In this document: positions 34,974-43,734 of the stretch, in pieces | Numbering within the stretch: position 1 is the first letter of the stretch | Layout: each line of letters starts with the position of its first letter | From: Micromonospora rhizosphaerae | GTDB lineage: Bacteria > Actinomycetota > Actinomycetes > Mycobacteriales > Micromonosporaceae | Reading direction: 5' to 3' | NCBI RefSeq assembly: GCF_900091465.1 | Contig: NZ_FMHV01000002.1 | Coordinates: 3,348,001 to 3,412,000, forward strand | DNA: 64,000 nucleotides | Translations under genes and position numbers: made by a program | Notes under the pieces: model-generated | What the model was told of the DNA's origin: nothing | The model's input: only the letters and a program-made list of their open reading frames with translations | Database searches by the model: none

Positions 34974-36013
34974 GAGCCTGGTAAATAAGGGTTTCAGGTG
35001 TTTTGGTGGCGGGCGAGGCGGCGGGTCATGACGATGATCATGGCCCATTGGACCATCGCGGCGTGGTGGTCGGGTAGCCGTTCGTAGTCGCGGACGGTGC
35101 GTCGGCACCGGTTGATCCAGGAGAATGTGCGCTCGACCGCCCATCTGCGGTGCAGCACGACGAAGGTGGTCTGCCCGGCGAGCTTGGCCACGATGTGCAC
35201 GGTCAGGGCGAGGTGAGTGGCGGCCCAGTCGACGAGTTTGCCGGCGTAGCCGCTGTCGGCCCAGGTCAGGCCGATGGTGGGGAAGCATGTGCGTAGTGCC
35301 CACAGCAGCGGTTTGGCGGCGTCGCGGTCCTGCACGTTCGCGCCGGTGACCAGGACGACGAGGAGCAGTCCGCAGGTGTCGACGGCGATGTGGCGTTTCC
35401 GGCCGTTCATCTTCTTGCCGGCGTCGTAGCCGCGGCTGGGCCGGCCGACGGTCTCCGCGCCCCGTACCGACTGGGAGTCGACCAGCGCGGCCGACGGCTG
35501 TCGGTGACGCCCCTCGACGTGCTCGCGGACCTGTTCACGCAGGCTGTTGTGCATGCGGTTCAACGTGCCGTCGCGGGTCCAGGTCTTGAAGTAGTGGTAG
35601 ACGAGCTTGTGGTGCGGGAAGTCGGCAGGCAGCGCGTCCCATTGGCAGCCTGTCCGGTCGAGGTAGCGGATCGCGTCCACGACGTCGCGGCGGGGGTACG
35701 TGATTGGCCGGCCGCGCCCGGTCCCGGCCGGCACGTGCGGAGCCAGGACCTGCCATTCGGCATCCGAGGTGTCGGACGGATAGTGCCGTGGCCGGGCGGT
35801 GGGCAGGTGATCGTCAACGATAGCCGGGGTGGCGGATGCGGCGACGCCGGCGACAAGGTATACAGACAGGGTTGGGCCTTCGGTCGTGCTGGTTTAGTCG
35901 CCTTTGCTCGTACCGAAGGCCCTTCCCCATGTCACGCCGCCACGCCGGCGCCGTCACGATTGTCGATCTTCGCCAGGACCGGCGACCGCCCGAACCCCTT
36001 ATTTACCAGGCTC
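34974..36013. mobile_element. IS5-family insertion sequence, complete, TAA duplication
   Basis: Perfect 18-bp terminal inverted repeats (GAGCCTGGTAAATAAGGG at 34974-34991 and its complement at 35996-36013) are flanked by the direct repeat TAA (34971-34973 and 36014-36016). The element is 1040 bp and carries one transposase on the minus strand. The clean ends suggest recent arrival. The following 36017-36239 holds nothing I can identify. Confidence 0.9.
34994..35734 (-). CDS. IS5-family transposase (DDE)
   Basis: A 246-residue frame from GTG 35734, with DDE landmarks ALVDSQSVRG, TWADSGYAGK and RRWAVERTFSW. Homology-like sequence (HYPSDTSDAEWQVLAPH) continues upstream of that GTG in the same frame, but no ATG, GTG or TTG occurs there before an in-frame TAA; a CTG sits where the usual ATG would be. 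Either CTG is used or expression is poor. It lies within the IS at 34974-36013. Confidence 0.85.
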   Translation of the reverse strand: MPAGTGRGRPITYPRRDVVDAIRYLDRTGCQWDALPADFPHHKLVYHYFKTWTRDGTLNRMHNSLREQVREHVEGRHRQPSAALVDSQSVRGAETVGRPSRGYDAGKKMNGRKRHIAVDTCGLLLVVLVTGANVQDRDAAKPLLWALRTCFPTIGLTWADSGYAGKLVDWAATHLALTVHIVAKLAGQTTFVVLHRRWAVERTFSWINRCRRTVRDYERLPDHHAAMVQWAMIIVMTRRLARHQNT

Positions 36014-36239
36014 TAAGACCGACCTGCTCACTCACCGCTATCCGGCACAGGACACGGCGGTGCAGCGCGACCGGCGCAGCCAGTGCAGATCTTCGGCTGC
36101 GGGGCCGCGCTGCGCCGCCAGGTGAGCAACACGCCCCGGTCGAACCTCGGGTCCGCAGGTCCCACCGTACCGCCCACCGTCAGCGCGCAGCCGCAGCAGC
36201 TTCAGGACCGGCAACAACGTCGGCGCTCACCTCGGACGG

Positions 36240-36497
36240 CTAGCCTCGCTTACCGTGTTCGAAGCGGGCAGAACGAGCAGGGGCAAGGACTTCCCTAATC
36301 GAAGGGTAGGGGTGCAGACAGGACTCGTCGCCCGAGATGGTGACCGTCTTGCACAGTTCCTCCATGAGGAACAACCGGGTGAATGAATCCACTTGGTCTG
36401 GTCGAAAGAGCACGCCGCGCTCGACGGCCACCAGCACCCACTCGGGGTCGTCCGACTCTCCGCCAGAGGTGAAGAAGGCTGAGCCACGGATGGTCAC
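36240..36497 (-). CDS. Small hypothetical protein, 85 residues
   Basis: The frame from GTG 36497 has an AGGG about nine bases upstream and reasonable codon use. It reads FTSGGESDDPEWVLVAVERG and LFRPDQVDSFTRLFLMEELC. No family is recognised. It is divergent from the ribbon-helix-helix gene starting at 36576. The assignment as a gene is tentative. Confidence 0.35.
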   Translation of the reverse strand: MTIRGSAFFTSGGESDDPEWVLVAVERGVLFRPDQVDSFTRLFLMEELCKTVTISGDESCLHPYPSIREVLAPARSARFEHGKRG

Positions 36498-36575
36498 GCG
36501 ACCGGCCCTGGTAAAGGCTGTGAAAGTGGTCGCCTCACCGGGTGCACACCGATCTACGGCAAAGGAGAACTACAG

Positions 36576-36746
36576 ATGCCTGGCATCATGCCCGCACGAC
36601 GCACGGTCGAGGTCGACGCAGATGTGTACGACGTGCTGGAGCGGACCGCCGCCAGCCGAAACACCGACATCAACGGCGCGCTGCGCTACCTGATCGAGGT
36701 ACCGAAGATCCCGGCGGCGCGACCCGCCACCGATGACGAAGAGTGA
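36576..36746 (+). CDS. Small ribbon-helix-helix-like protein, 56 residues
   Basis: ATG 36576 follows AAAGGAG with good spacing. The protein starts MPGIMPARRTVEVDADVYDV and continues LERTAASRNTDINGALRYLI before a short acidic tail. A short beta-strand (RTVEVDADVYDVL) followed by two helices fits an RHH/VapB-type DNA-binding protein. No toxin gene follows: the IS3-family element begins 18 bases after its stop, so a partner may have been displaced. Role inferred from fold only. Confidence 0.5.
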   Translation: MPGIMPARRTVEVDADVYDVLERTAASRNTDINGALRYLIEVPKIPAARPATDDEE

Positions 36747-37089
36747 CGGAGAAAAGGTGTGGGCTGTGTCAAGGATCTTGGACAGTGCCTCGTGGGTTTG
36801 CTGGTCAGGCTGCGATGCGGGTCTGGGATTCGGTGAGGGCTTCGGCTGGGGTGCGGTAGTCGAGCGCTGAGTGCAGGCGCTGGCGGTTGTAGAAGATTTC
36901 GATGTATTCGGCGACGGCGAAGCTGGCGCGGGCGCGGGTGTCGAAGCGTCGCCGGTGGTACATCTCGTTTTTGAGGGTGGCGAAGAACGATTCCGCGGCG
37001 GCGTTGTCCCAGCAGACGCCGGTGCGTCCGACGCTGGTGCGTATCTTGTTGGCGGTGCAGAACCGGGCGAACTCGGCCGAGGTGTATTG

Positions 37090-38544
37090 GGCGGATTCAA
37101 CTGGTCGTCGCAACACCTTGTCGGAGAGGTGAAGCGATGGCGTATGGGCTGGGGCAGAAGCGGGTTCGGGAGTATCGGGGTCAGATTCCTTCGCCGGGAC
37201 GGCCGACGGTGGCGTGGCGTGAGGACCGGGTCAGGTTCTGGGCTGCGATCAGTCGCGGTGTGATGACCGAGGACGCGGCCGCGGCGGCGGGCGTGTCCTC
37301 GCCGGTCGGGTTCCGGTGGTTCCGGCACGCTGGCGGCGTGAATCCTGCGTTGCCGCCGAGGGTGTCGGGCCGCTATCTGTCGTTCAGCGAGCGCGAAGAC
37401 ATCGCTCTGTCGCGGGCGCAAGGCATGGGCGTCCGCGAGATCGCACGCCAGCTCGGCCGGGACCCGTCGACGATCTCGCGGGAGTTGCGGCGCAACGCCT
37501 CGACCAGGACGTACCGCCTGGATTACAAGGCTTCGACTGCGCAGTGGCATGCTGAGCGTCGAGCCCGCCGGCCGAAGACCGCGAAGCTGCTGGCCAATGA
37601 GCGGCTTCGAGAGTACGTCCAGCAACGGCTTGCGGGTGCGATCCGGACAGCGGGCGGCCGACTGGTCGCTGGGCCGCAGGGCCCGCAGTGGAAGGGCCGC
37701 AACAAGCCTCACCGTGGTGATCGGGCATGGACTATCGGATGGAGCCCGGAGCAGATCTCCCGCAGGCTCAGGGCCGAGTTCCCGGAGGATGAGTCGATGC
37801 GCATCAGCCACGAGGCGATCTACCAGGCGCTCTACGTCCAGAGCCGCGGCGCCCTCAAGCGCGAACTCGTCACCTGCTTGCGGACCGGGCGGGCGCTTCG
37901 CGTTCCCCGGGCACGCGCGAAGCAACGCGCGTGGGCGCACGTCACCAGCGACACGCTGATCAGTGAACGTCCCGCTGAAGTCGCGGACCGTGCCGTGCCC
38001 GGGCACTGGGAAGGGGATCTGATCATCGGTTTGCAGCGTTCCGCGATCGGGACACTGGTCGAGCGGACGACGAGGTTCACGATGCTGATCCACCTGCCTC
38101 GTGAGGACGGCTGGGGTGTGATCCCGCGGACGAAGAACGGGCCGGCTCTCGCCGGCTATGGGGCGATCACGATGAGCAAAGCCCTCGCCGCGACAATCAC
38201 CCAACTGCCCGAGCAGCTCCGCAGATCGCTGACGTGGGACCGCGGCAAGGAGTTGTCTGCGCACGCACGCTTCACGGTCGAAACCGGCGTCCCGGTGTTC
38301 TTCGCCGACCCCCACAGCCCCTGGCAACGCGGCACCAACGAGAACACCAACGGGCTGCTGCGGCAGTACTTCCCGAAAGGCACCGACCTGTCCAGATGGA
38401 GCGCCGACGAGATCAACGCCGTCGCCCACGCCCTCAACAGCCGACCCCGGAAAACCCTCGACTGGAAGACCCCAGCCGAAGCCCTCGACGAACACCTACG
38501 ATCGCTCCAACAACCCAGTGTTGCGACGACCGATTGAATCCGCC
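37090..38544. mobile_element. IS30-family insertion sequence, TTG duplication
   Basis: Terminal repeats begin GGCGGATTCAA on both sides, followed after two variable bases by GGTCGTCGCAACAC. Flanking TTG is at 37087-37089 and 38545-38547. The element is 1455 bp and contains one plus-strand transposase. It is nested in the IS3 orfB. Confidence 0.9.
37137..38537 (+). CDS. IS30-family transposase
   Basis: A 466-residue protein with a GGAGAGG ribosome site. An N-terminal extension of about 75 residues precedes the HTH_38 domain (LSFSEREDIALSRAQGMGVR, then EIARQLGRDPSTISRELRRN). The DDE residues are in GHWEGDLIIG, LTWDRGKELSAHA and GTNENTNGLLRQYFPKGTDL. It appears intact, so the element may be active. 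Confidence 0.92.
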   Translation: MAYGLGQKRVREYRGQIPSPGRPTVAWREDRVRFWAAISRGVMTEDAAAAAGVSSPVGFRWFRHAGGVNPALPPRVSGRYLSFSEREDIALSRAQGMGVREIARQLGRDPSTISRELRRNASTRTYRLDYKASTAQWHAERRARRPKTAKLLANERLREYVQQRLAGAIRTAGGRLVAGPQGPQWKGRNKPHRGDRAWTIGWSPEQISRRLRAEFPEDESMRISHEAIYQALYVQSRGALKRELVTCLRTGRALRVPRARAKQRAWAHVTSDTLISERPAEVADRAVPGHWEGDLIIGLQRSAIGTLVERTTRFTMLIHLPREDGWGVIPRTKNGPALAGYGAITMSKALAATITQLPEQLRRSLTWDRGKELSAHARFTVETGVPVFFADPHSPWQRGTNENTNGLLRQYFPKGTDLSRWSADEINAVAHALNSRPRKTLDWKTPAEALDEHLRSLQQPSVATTD

Positions 38545-39137
38545 TTGACAGCCGCGATCGCTGTGGAACACGGCGCCGGGGCGTAGATGTCCGTGTCGTT
38601 TCGCCATGGCGAGGGCGTCGATGACGAGGCTGGCGCGCATGTGGTCGGCGGTCTGCCAGCCGACGACCATGCGGGTGGCCAGGTCGATGACGGTGGCCAG
38701 ATACAGCCAGCCCTGCCCGGTGCGCAGGTAGGTGATGTCGCCGACGAGCCGGGTGCCGGGCTGGACGGCGGTGAACTCGCGGGCGATCAGGTCGGGGCTG
38801 GAGACCGGCTGCTGGCCGGGCACGGTGGTGCGCTTGTAGGCGCGTGGCTGGCAGGCCTGCAAGCCGAGTTCACGCATCAGGTCGGCGACCAGCCCGACGC
38901 TGCAGGCGATGCCCTCGCGGTTGAGCGCCGCGGTCACCCGCCGGCACCCGTAGGTGCCCCGCGAGGCGTCGAACACCCGCCGTACCTGCTCGGCCAGCTG
39001 CCGCCGGCGGGCCGTGGTCGCGGTCTCGGCCCGGTTACGCCAGGCGTAGAACGTCGAGCGGGGCACGCGCAGCATCCGGCACATCCACGCGACCGGGTAG
39101 GTGGCCTTCTCCGCGTCGATCAGCGCGCACCGCACCG

Positions 39138-39428
39138 CTACGGGTGCGTCCGGGCGAAGAAGGCCGCGGCTTTTTTTAGAAACTCGTTTTCCATCCGCAG
39201 CCGGCGGATTTCTTCTTCCATCTCCTTCACGCGGGCACGCTCCGTGGGGTTGACGGGCTGGTCCGGCTCCGGGTGCTCACGGCGCCACGCGTTCACCCAG
39301 TTGCCCAGGGTGCCGTCATGGATTCCGAGTTCACGAGCGACCACGGCGATCGGTTTCCCGGTCTCGATCACCATCTGCACGGCCTCGGCCTTGAACTGCG
39401 GACTGAACCGACGACGCTGCTCGGGCAT
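39138..39428 (-). CDS. IS3-family orfA (HTH_Tnp_1)
   Basis: A 96-residue protein: RRRFSPQFKAEAVQMVIETG, then a helix-turn-helix (VVARELGIHDGTLGNWVNAW) and a leucine-zipper-like MEEEIRRLRMENEFLKKAAA. A run of seven A on the coding strand (39171-39177 on the plus strand as T) in FLKKAAAFFARTHP is the likely -1 slippage site joining orfA to orfB. Confidence 0.88.
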   Translation of the reverse strand: MPEQRRRFSPQFKAEAVQMVIETGKPIAVVARELGIHDGTLGNWVNAWRREHPEPDQPVNPTERARVKEMEEEIRRLRMENEFLKKAAAFFARTHP

Positions 39429-39551
39429 GGACTCATCCTCTCAAGTCGGAGGACATGTCCAAGATCCTTGGTACACCTCAGTGCAGCCGCTGCCGGTCCT
39501 CCGACCGACAGCGCGCAGTACCACGTCCTGACCCTGGCCAATCGCCGGCGC

Positions 39552-40928
39552 CTACTCGTCTCCGTCGCCTTCGTCAGCCAGATTCTCCAGGCTCAGCGTG
39601 CTTGGTGCGACCGTGATAGCGAACTCACCGGTAATCCGGCCACGGATTCCGTCAGCGGTTGCGGACCAGGTAGCAGTCAACGTCGTACCTGGCTTCTCGT
39701 GTACGAGAAGCGGCACCAGTTCCAGTGTCTTCGTTTCCTCGGCGCGCAACTCGAAGTCGTCGTACTCGATGGTGACCGAGCCGGTGTCTCGCACGGTGTA
39801 TGAGGGGCCTGGGCTGGGGTAAACGGGCGAGGGGATGTACGACCCGAAGTTGAAGCCACTGAGTTGGATGGGGCTGCGGAACGTGGGGGTGCCGAAGGGC
39901 TTGGGGGCACGCGGAACGTTCGGGCGATCATCCTCCAGGGCCTCGACCAACTCCTCGGAGTAACTCTTCACTTGCCCTGAGACGTGCACCTCAAGCCGAA
40001 CGCCGACGAAGCCGACATCGGTGGGGTTGGTCACCGTCACATTAAGCGAGGCCGGCTCGTGCCGGAGCAGATCCCAAGCTCCGCGATGTACCAGAGCCTC
40101 TTCTGCGTCGTGGAGGAATTGCTCCACCTCCTCGGCGTACTGCTCCTCGGTGCGGCTATCGGGAACTTGCTGCCCTAGCAGCCCGCCGCGTGCCCCCACA
40201 AGATCAATGCCGGGCTCACGCCGTCCGGAGTGGTAGCGCGCGGCGAGAAGACCAGGCCGGCGCTCATCCACCCATCGGCTCACCGTGCCCTGGATGTCGG
40301 CCGCCTCCTCAACAGTCGAGGGGATCGCCGCCACGAACAGCTGCAGACTTGGGGTTCGTTGGAGCAGCCTGGCCTGGAGCTTGTCGAAGTCGTCGGGGTT
40401 CGCCGGGTCGGTACGACCGGTGTGACGGACAAAGATCGTGGCCGGTTTGAACTTTTCGGTCTGCTTGCGAAGGATGTGAATGGGGTCGCCGGGCTGCGGC
40501 GGATCCACGATCACGACAAGGACCTGTTTCCCGTCGACCGCGATGTACTCCGGCGTCCAGCTGATGGCGGTGCCGACATAGGAGCGCACCTTGCCGACCA
40601 GCTTCTCCGGGTCCATAGTCGCCACACCATTGATCGACCCGGGCTCGACCCCGACGAGAAGGTAGCCGTACCCGCCCGCCCGTCGCCCGGCGGCAGCCGG
40701 CTCACGGTTGGCCAGCCCGATGATGGCCTTGACGACCTGCTCCAGCCCAGCCGACGTGTTGAGGTCGAGGGTCGACTTCCATTCGATCCAGAGATGCTCG
40801 TCGTCCGGGTCAGCGAGACTCACAGCCCGAACGAGGTCGGTGAGGTGGCTCGGGCGCAGCAGCGGCGCGGAGGTGTCGATCGGCAGAACCACGCGATCAA
40901 CGATAGGTGCAGCCTCCGACGAAAGCAC
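39552..40928 (-). CDS. AlbA_2 / Schlafen-like domain protein
   Basis: A 458-residue protein. Residues 40-170 match the AlbA_2 (Schlafen AAA_4-type) fold: EWKSTLDLN, VVKAIIGLANRE, GGYGYLLVGVEPGSINGV and the hydrophobic QVLVVIVDPP with an FVRHTGRTDPANPDD box. The family includes RNases and regulators, and toxin-like and defence proteins. The central part is charged helix (EEQYAEEVEQFLHDAEEALV). The C-terminal 170 residues look like beta-sandwich (SLNVTVTNPTDVGFVGVRLE; GTTLTATWSATADGI). No partner gene is adjacent: IS3 lies downstream and a decayed module upstream. The start at GTG 40928 is uncertain; a GTG at about 40890 is possible. Confidence 0.7.
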   Translation of the reverse strand: MLSSEAAPIVDRVVLPIDTSAPLLRPSHLTDLVRAVSLADPDDEHLWIEWKSTLDLNTSAGLEQVVKAIIGLANREPAAAGRRAGGYGYLLVGVEPGSINGVATMDPEKLVGKVRSYVGTAISWTPEYIAVDGKQVLVVIVDPPQPGDPIHILRKQTEKFKPATIFVRHTGRTDPANPDDFDKLQARLLQRTPSLQLFVAAIPSTVEEAADIQGTVSRWVDERRPGLLAARYHSGRREPGIDLVGARGGLLGQQVPDSRTEEQYAEEVEQFLHDAEEALVHRGAWDLLRHEPASLNVTVTNPTDVGFVGVRLEVHVSGQVKSYSEELVEALEDDRPNVPRAPKPFGTPTFRSPIQLSGFNFGSYIPSPVYPSPGPSYTVRDTGSVTIEYDDFELRAEETKTLELVPLLVHEKPGTTLTATWSATADGIRGRITGEFAITVAPSTLSLENLADEGDGDE

Positions 40929-40934
40929 TGCTGT

Positions 40935-41502
40935 TACTGCCAGGGCCGGTCAGCCGATCACCAGCGGCGTTAGACGCCGCCCGCGCCCCCGACAGCAACC
41001 GCTGCGCGGTGCGCTGCGGGATACCAAGCTTCCGTGCCAACTCCACCCGAGCCCACGCCGGTCCCGCCCGGTGGCATCCGCCTCCGTCAGCAAGGCGACA
41101 GCGACTGGGAGACGAGGGTGGTCGGCGTACGGGTGCGTTTGCGGGTACCGGTCGTGCCGGGGGTGCGGCCCGTGGACTGCCGCCCGGTACGGGCGTCGTC
41201 CATGGCCCACACCGTGCGCCGGAACCACATGCGGCGGACCCGCCCGTCCGGCAGCACCTCGACCCGGTCGACGTGGTTGAGGAGGGTGTCGGGCAGGTTG
41301 CGGTCCGAGCCGTACCCGAGGGACCCTCGCCGCCGCGCCGGAGCCGAGGAGCGGTGGCCCACACCGACAGGTCCTCTGGCCCGATCGGTGCCCGGTCGCA
41401 TCCTGTCCTGTGGTGGCGGTCCTCGTCGGGACGGTGCCGGCCACGGTAGAGGTCTTCGGTGCCGGCCAGCGGGTTGGTTGGGAAGGGGGTGTGGTCAGCC
41501 AT
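40935..41502 (-). pseudogene. Frameshifted gene downstream of the methyltransferase-like gene
   Basis: It starts at ATG 41502 (MADHTPFPTNPLAGTEDLYR), overlapping the previous stop by eight bases. Protein-like sequence then changes frame: GPEDLSVWATA, then NLPDTLLNHVDRVEVLPDGR and RRMWFRRTVWAMDDARTGR, and finally RVELARKLGIPQRTAQRLLS, which looks like a helix-turn-helix. No single frame covers it, so it is probably decayed. I cannot name the family. Confidence 0.45.
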
Positions 41503-42256
41503 GGTGGTCGCCGCCCTCGCGCCGCCGCCCGCGTCCCGGTGCCGCGATCGGTCGGAGTGCAGGGCTGAACACGGGGAGGTCCGCGTGGACCGTCAGGTGC
41601 GCCACCGCCCACCGCTGAGGGCTGGCTTGCTGAGCGATGGTGAGCAGTTCCTCGTCGGTGGCGTGGTAGACGAACGCGTCACCGTCGGGGCGCAGCAACC
41701 GCGCGCACGCGGTCAGCGGCCACGCCAGCCGGATCCGGTTGGCGACGTCGGTGGGGTCGAGAGGCCAGCAGGCCACGACCAGGCTGGTCGCCTCCTGCAG
41801 CGACCGGCCGGGCCGGGACGGGTCGATGGACGGGGGCAGCTCGGGGTCGGTGAGGTCGTCTCCGAACCAGGAGCCCATGTCGGGCAGGTCGTTGTCACAG
41901 AGCCCGGCCGTGTCGAGGCGGGCCGGTGCGGTGGCCGGCCCGATGATCAGGCTGGGGGCGTCGGTGAACCAGCCGGGGTGGTGCCGGCGCTCGCCGGCGG
42001 CGCAGACGGCGGCCAGCGCGTGGTCGCCGGTGAGGTCGACGACCGGATCGCCGGGGCGACTGTAGGCGGCCACGAGCCGGTAGGCCAGCCGGGCGCCGAT
42101 GCTGCGGCCGGTGTCGGCATCCGTGCGGGCGGTGCGCCACACGGTGTCCGGTACTGGAGGGTCGCCGGCGACCACGTCGATCAGGGTCGGGTCGACACTG
42201 TGCGGGTCGACAGGATGGGCAGGGTGGTGCTGGTGTTGCGGCGTGTGCTCGCTCAT
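41495..42256 (-). CDS. Methyltransferase-like protein with degenerate motif I
   Basis: A 253-residue protein from ATG 42256. SIGARLAYRLVAAYSRPGDP followed by VVDLTGDHALAAVCAAGERR resembles the C-terminal part of N4/N6 DNA methylases (xxxRLIxxxSxPGDxVxDPFxGSGT), but the FxGxG motif is replaced by LTGDHA. The later LVVACWPLDPTD could be an altered D/N-PPY-like segment. The catalytic motif is thus doubtful. It is coupled to a frameshifted downstream gene. 42257-42501 between it and jetD holds no gene that I can see. It may be a leftover of a plasmid-like integrated element. Confidence 0.5.
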   Translation of the reverse strand: MSEHTPQHQHHPAHPVDPHSVDPTLIDVVAGDPPVPDTVWRTARTDADTGRSIGARLAYRLVAAYSRPGDPVVDLTGDHALAAVCAAGERRHHPGWFTDAPSLIIGPATAPARLDTAGLCDNDLPDMGSWFGDDLTDPELPPSIDPSRPGRSLQEATSLVVACWPLDPTDVANRIRLAWPLTACARLLRPDGDAFVYHATDEELLTIAQQASPQRWAVAHLTVHADLPVFSPALRPIAAPGRGRRREGGDHHG

Positions 42257-42501
42257 GTGGTGTCGGCTCCGCGCCGCGCGTTGCGATGCGCTGACACCCT
42301 CAAACCGGTGTCCGTGTGCTCTGGCAAACGCCTGCCGTGCTCACAACCGGTCACAGCCGCCCACACCGGCTGCGGTTCGTCCGCCTCAGCGGTGGGGCAG
42401 GCCGCACGGCGTGCTCGCAGATGGGGTGACCGCCCTGCCGGCGGGCGGGTTCAGGGACCAGCATTGCAGCGGTAGGGCCGCCGATCTTGTGACCAGCATG
42501 A

Positions 42502-43734
42502 TCATTCCTGACAGTTCAAGATCTGTTGTAGCCGGGTTACTGCGTGGGTGATCGGGATGGCTTCCTGTTCGATCCGGCGGAACGGGGTAGGACCCGCGGT
42601 TGCGATGCTGTTGTACGCAGTGGTCTCGGCTTCGGTCAGGTGCAGCAGGGGCTCGGGTGACGGCTTGATGAGGCGGCCCGCCTTGTCGTGGTTGACGCCA
42701 TGTTGGGAGTAGTGGTGCAGATCGGTGGCATTCATGAGGATAGAGGTGACGGGTTTCGCCGGCGCACCGTCCGGTGTGGGCTCGGCTAGTGTGGCGCGAA
42801 ACTGGTTGAGAATGGCGTATCCGTCTGCGTCGATGTCACCCCAGTAGACGACGTGACCTGCGGCGCGGATCCAGGGCACGTTCGCTAGCAGTGCTGATGC
42901 GGCCTTGCCGCCGCCCTCGACTACGATCGTGTCGTCGACAGGCGGGAACCAGAGGCGGCAGTCGCGGTTTTCTACCACCAGGACGAGCCGCGGCCGGTAG
43001 GCGATGTCGTGCACATCGCCGGTGGTCCAGGCGTCGTGCCTGCGTCGGCCTGACGCAGCGTGGTCAGGGTCAACATAGGTCAGGTGCACGGCGGTTAGCC
43101 GGGGCCGGACTTCGTCTCGGACATCGCGTCCCGCGACATCACGCAGCAGTGCGCCGTGGGTGTCAAGCCATTTGGTGTGCATACCGGGAACGGGGAGTTG
43201 TCGCAGGGTCCATGTGCTGGCATCGGGGTGCTGCCGTAGCCATGTCACTGCCTTGAACAGCACCTCCATGTCGATGGCCCGGAGGCGGTACACGGCCCGG
43301 AGCGTGGCCGGGGTGAGGATTGCGCTGGCGGATCGCATCGCCGAGGCCAGCGCACGAGCGCGGCCGATGTCCACGGTCGGTGGTTCAGCACTAGTTCGGG
43401 TGTCGGCGAGGAGCGTGACGGCGCTGTCCAAGTCCGCGCAGAGCGTGGCGGGGAAGTCGCCGGCGACTCCTCGAATGGTCACCGTTTTGCGGACGAGTTC
43501 CACGCCAGTGGGCAGCTTGTCGTAGAACTCACGCCAACGCATGTGCCATTCGTGCCAGGCGGCGTACCCGAGCTGCTGGACGGCCTTGCCCGTTGACACG
43601 CCGGGGCGCAGCGGAACGGAGAACACGACTTGGTCGCCGATGTCAAGGTCCGCGCACAGGGCTTCTGCCCACTTCTGATCGATCTTGCGGCGGATGGCCG
43701 CGACGGCGTCCTCGGGGGTGACGAGTGTGCTCAT
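42502..43734 (-). CDS. jetD: Wadjet JetD nuclease (DUF3322/DUF2220, TOPRIM)
   Basis: A 410-residue protein. The N-terminal DUF3322 part includes LRQLPVPGMHTKWLDTHGAL. The C-terminal DUF2220 TOPRIM-like domain has VENRDCRLWFP (E255), VEGGGKAA (E273) and YWGDIDADGYAILNQFR (D300, D302, D304), the metal-binding residues that cut plasmid DNA in type I Wadjet. ATG 43734 overlaps the jetC stop (ATGA). It is the last gene of jetABCD and appears intact. JetD is the nuclease recruited after JetABC extrudes loops on small circular DNA. Confidence 0.9.
   Translation of the reverse strand: MSTLVTPEDAVAAIRRKIDQKWAEALCADLDIGDQVVFSVPLRPGVSTGKAVQQLGYAAWHEWHMRWREFYDKLPTGVELVRKTVTIRGVAGDFPATLCADLDSAVTLLADTRTSAEPPTVDIGRARALASAMRSASAILTPATLRAVYRLRAIDMEVLFKAVTWLRQHPDASTWTLRQLPVPGMHTKWLDTHGALLRDVAGRDVRDEVRPRLTAVHLTYVDPDHAASGRRRHDAWTTGDVHDIAYRPRLVLVVENRDCRLWFPPVDDTIVVEGGGKAASALLANVPWIRAAGHVVYWGDIDADGYAILNQFRATLAEPTPDGAPAKPVTSILMNATDLHHYSQHGVNHDKAGRLIKPSPEPLLHLTEAETTAYNSIATAGPTPFRRIEQEAIPITHAVTRLQQILNCQE

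Larger units (their letters stand above)
36805..39135 (-). pseudogene. IS3-family orfB transposase, interrupted
   Basis: The N-terminal part (39135 to about 38548) has the HTH_21 segment, GDITYLRTGQ (first Asp) and FHSDRGCQ (second Asp). The C-terminal part (37089 to 36805) resumes YTSAEFARFCTANKIR and has DNAAAESFFATLKNE (Glu) to the stop. The IS30 entered exactly between CQ and YTS and duplicated three bases, so DDE catalysis is destroyed. Confidence 0.88.
36765..39475. mobile_element. IS3-family insertion sequence split by an IS30-family element
   Basis: Ends are near-perfect 20-bp inverted repeats (36765-36784 and 39456-39475, sharing CAAGGATCTTGGACA). Removing the nested IS30 and its duplication leaves about 1253 bp, normal for IS3. 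The minus strand carries orfA and an interrupted orfB. I could not define a clear target duplication for the IS3. Confidence 0.85.

Noticed and set aside
34878..36016. IS5 insertion as the cause of Excalibur gene loss
   Set aside because: The target duplication TAA coincides with the stop codon, so the reading frame is not interrupted; the gene was already missing its 5' part.
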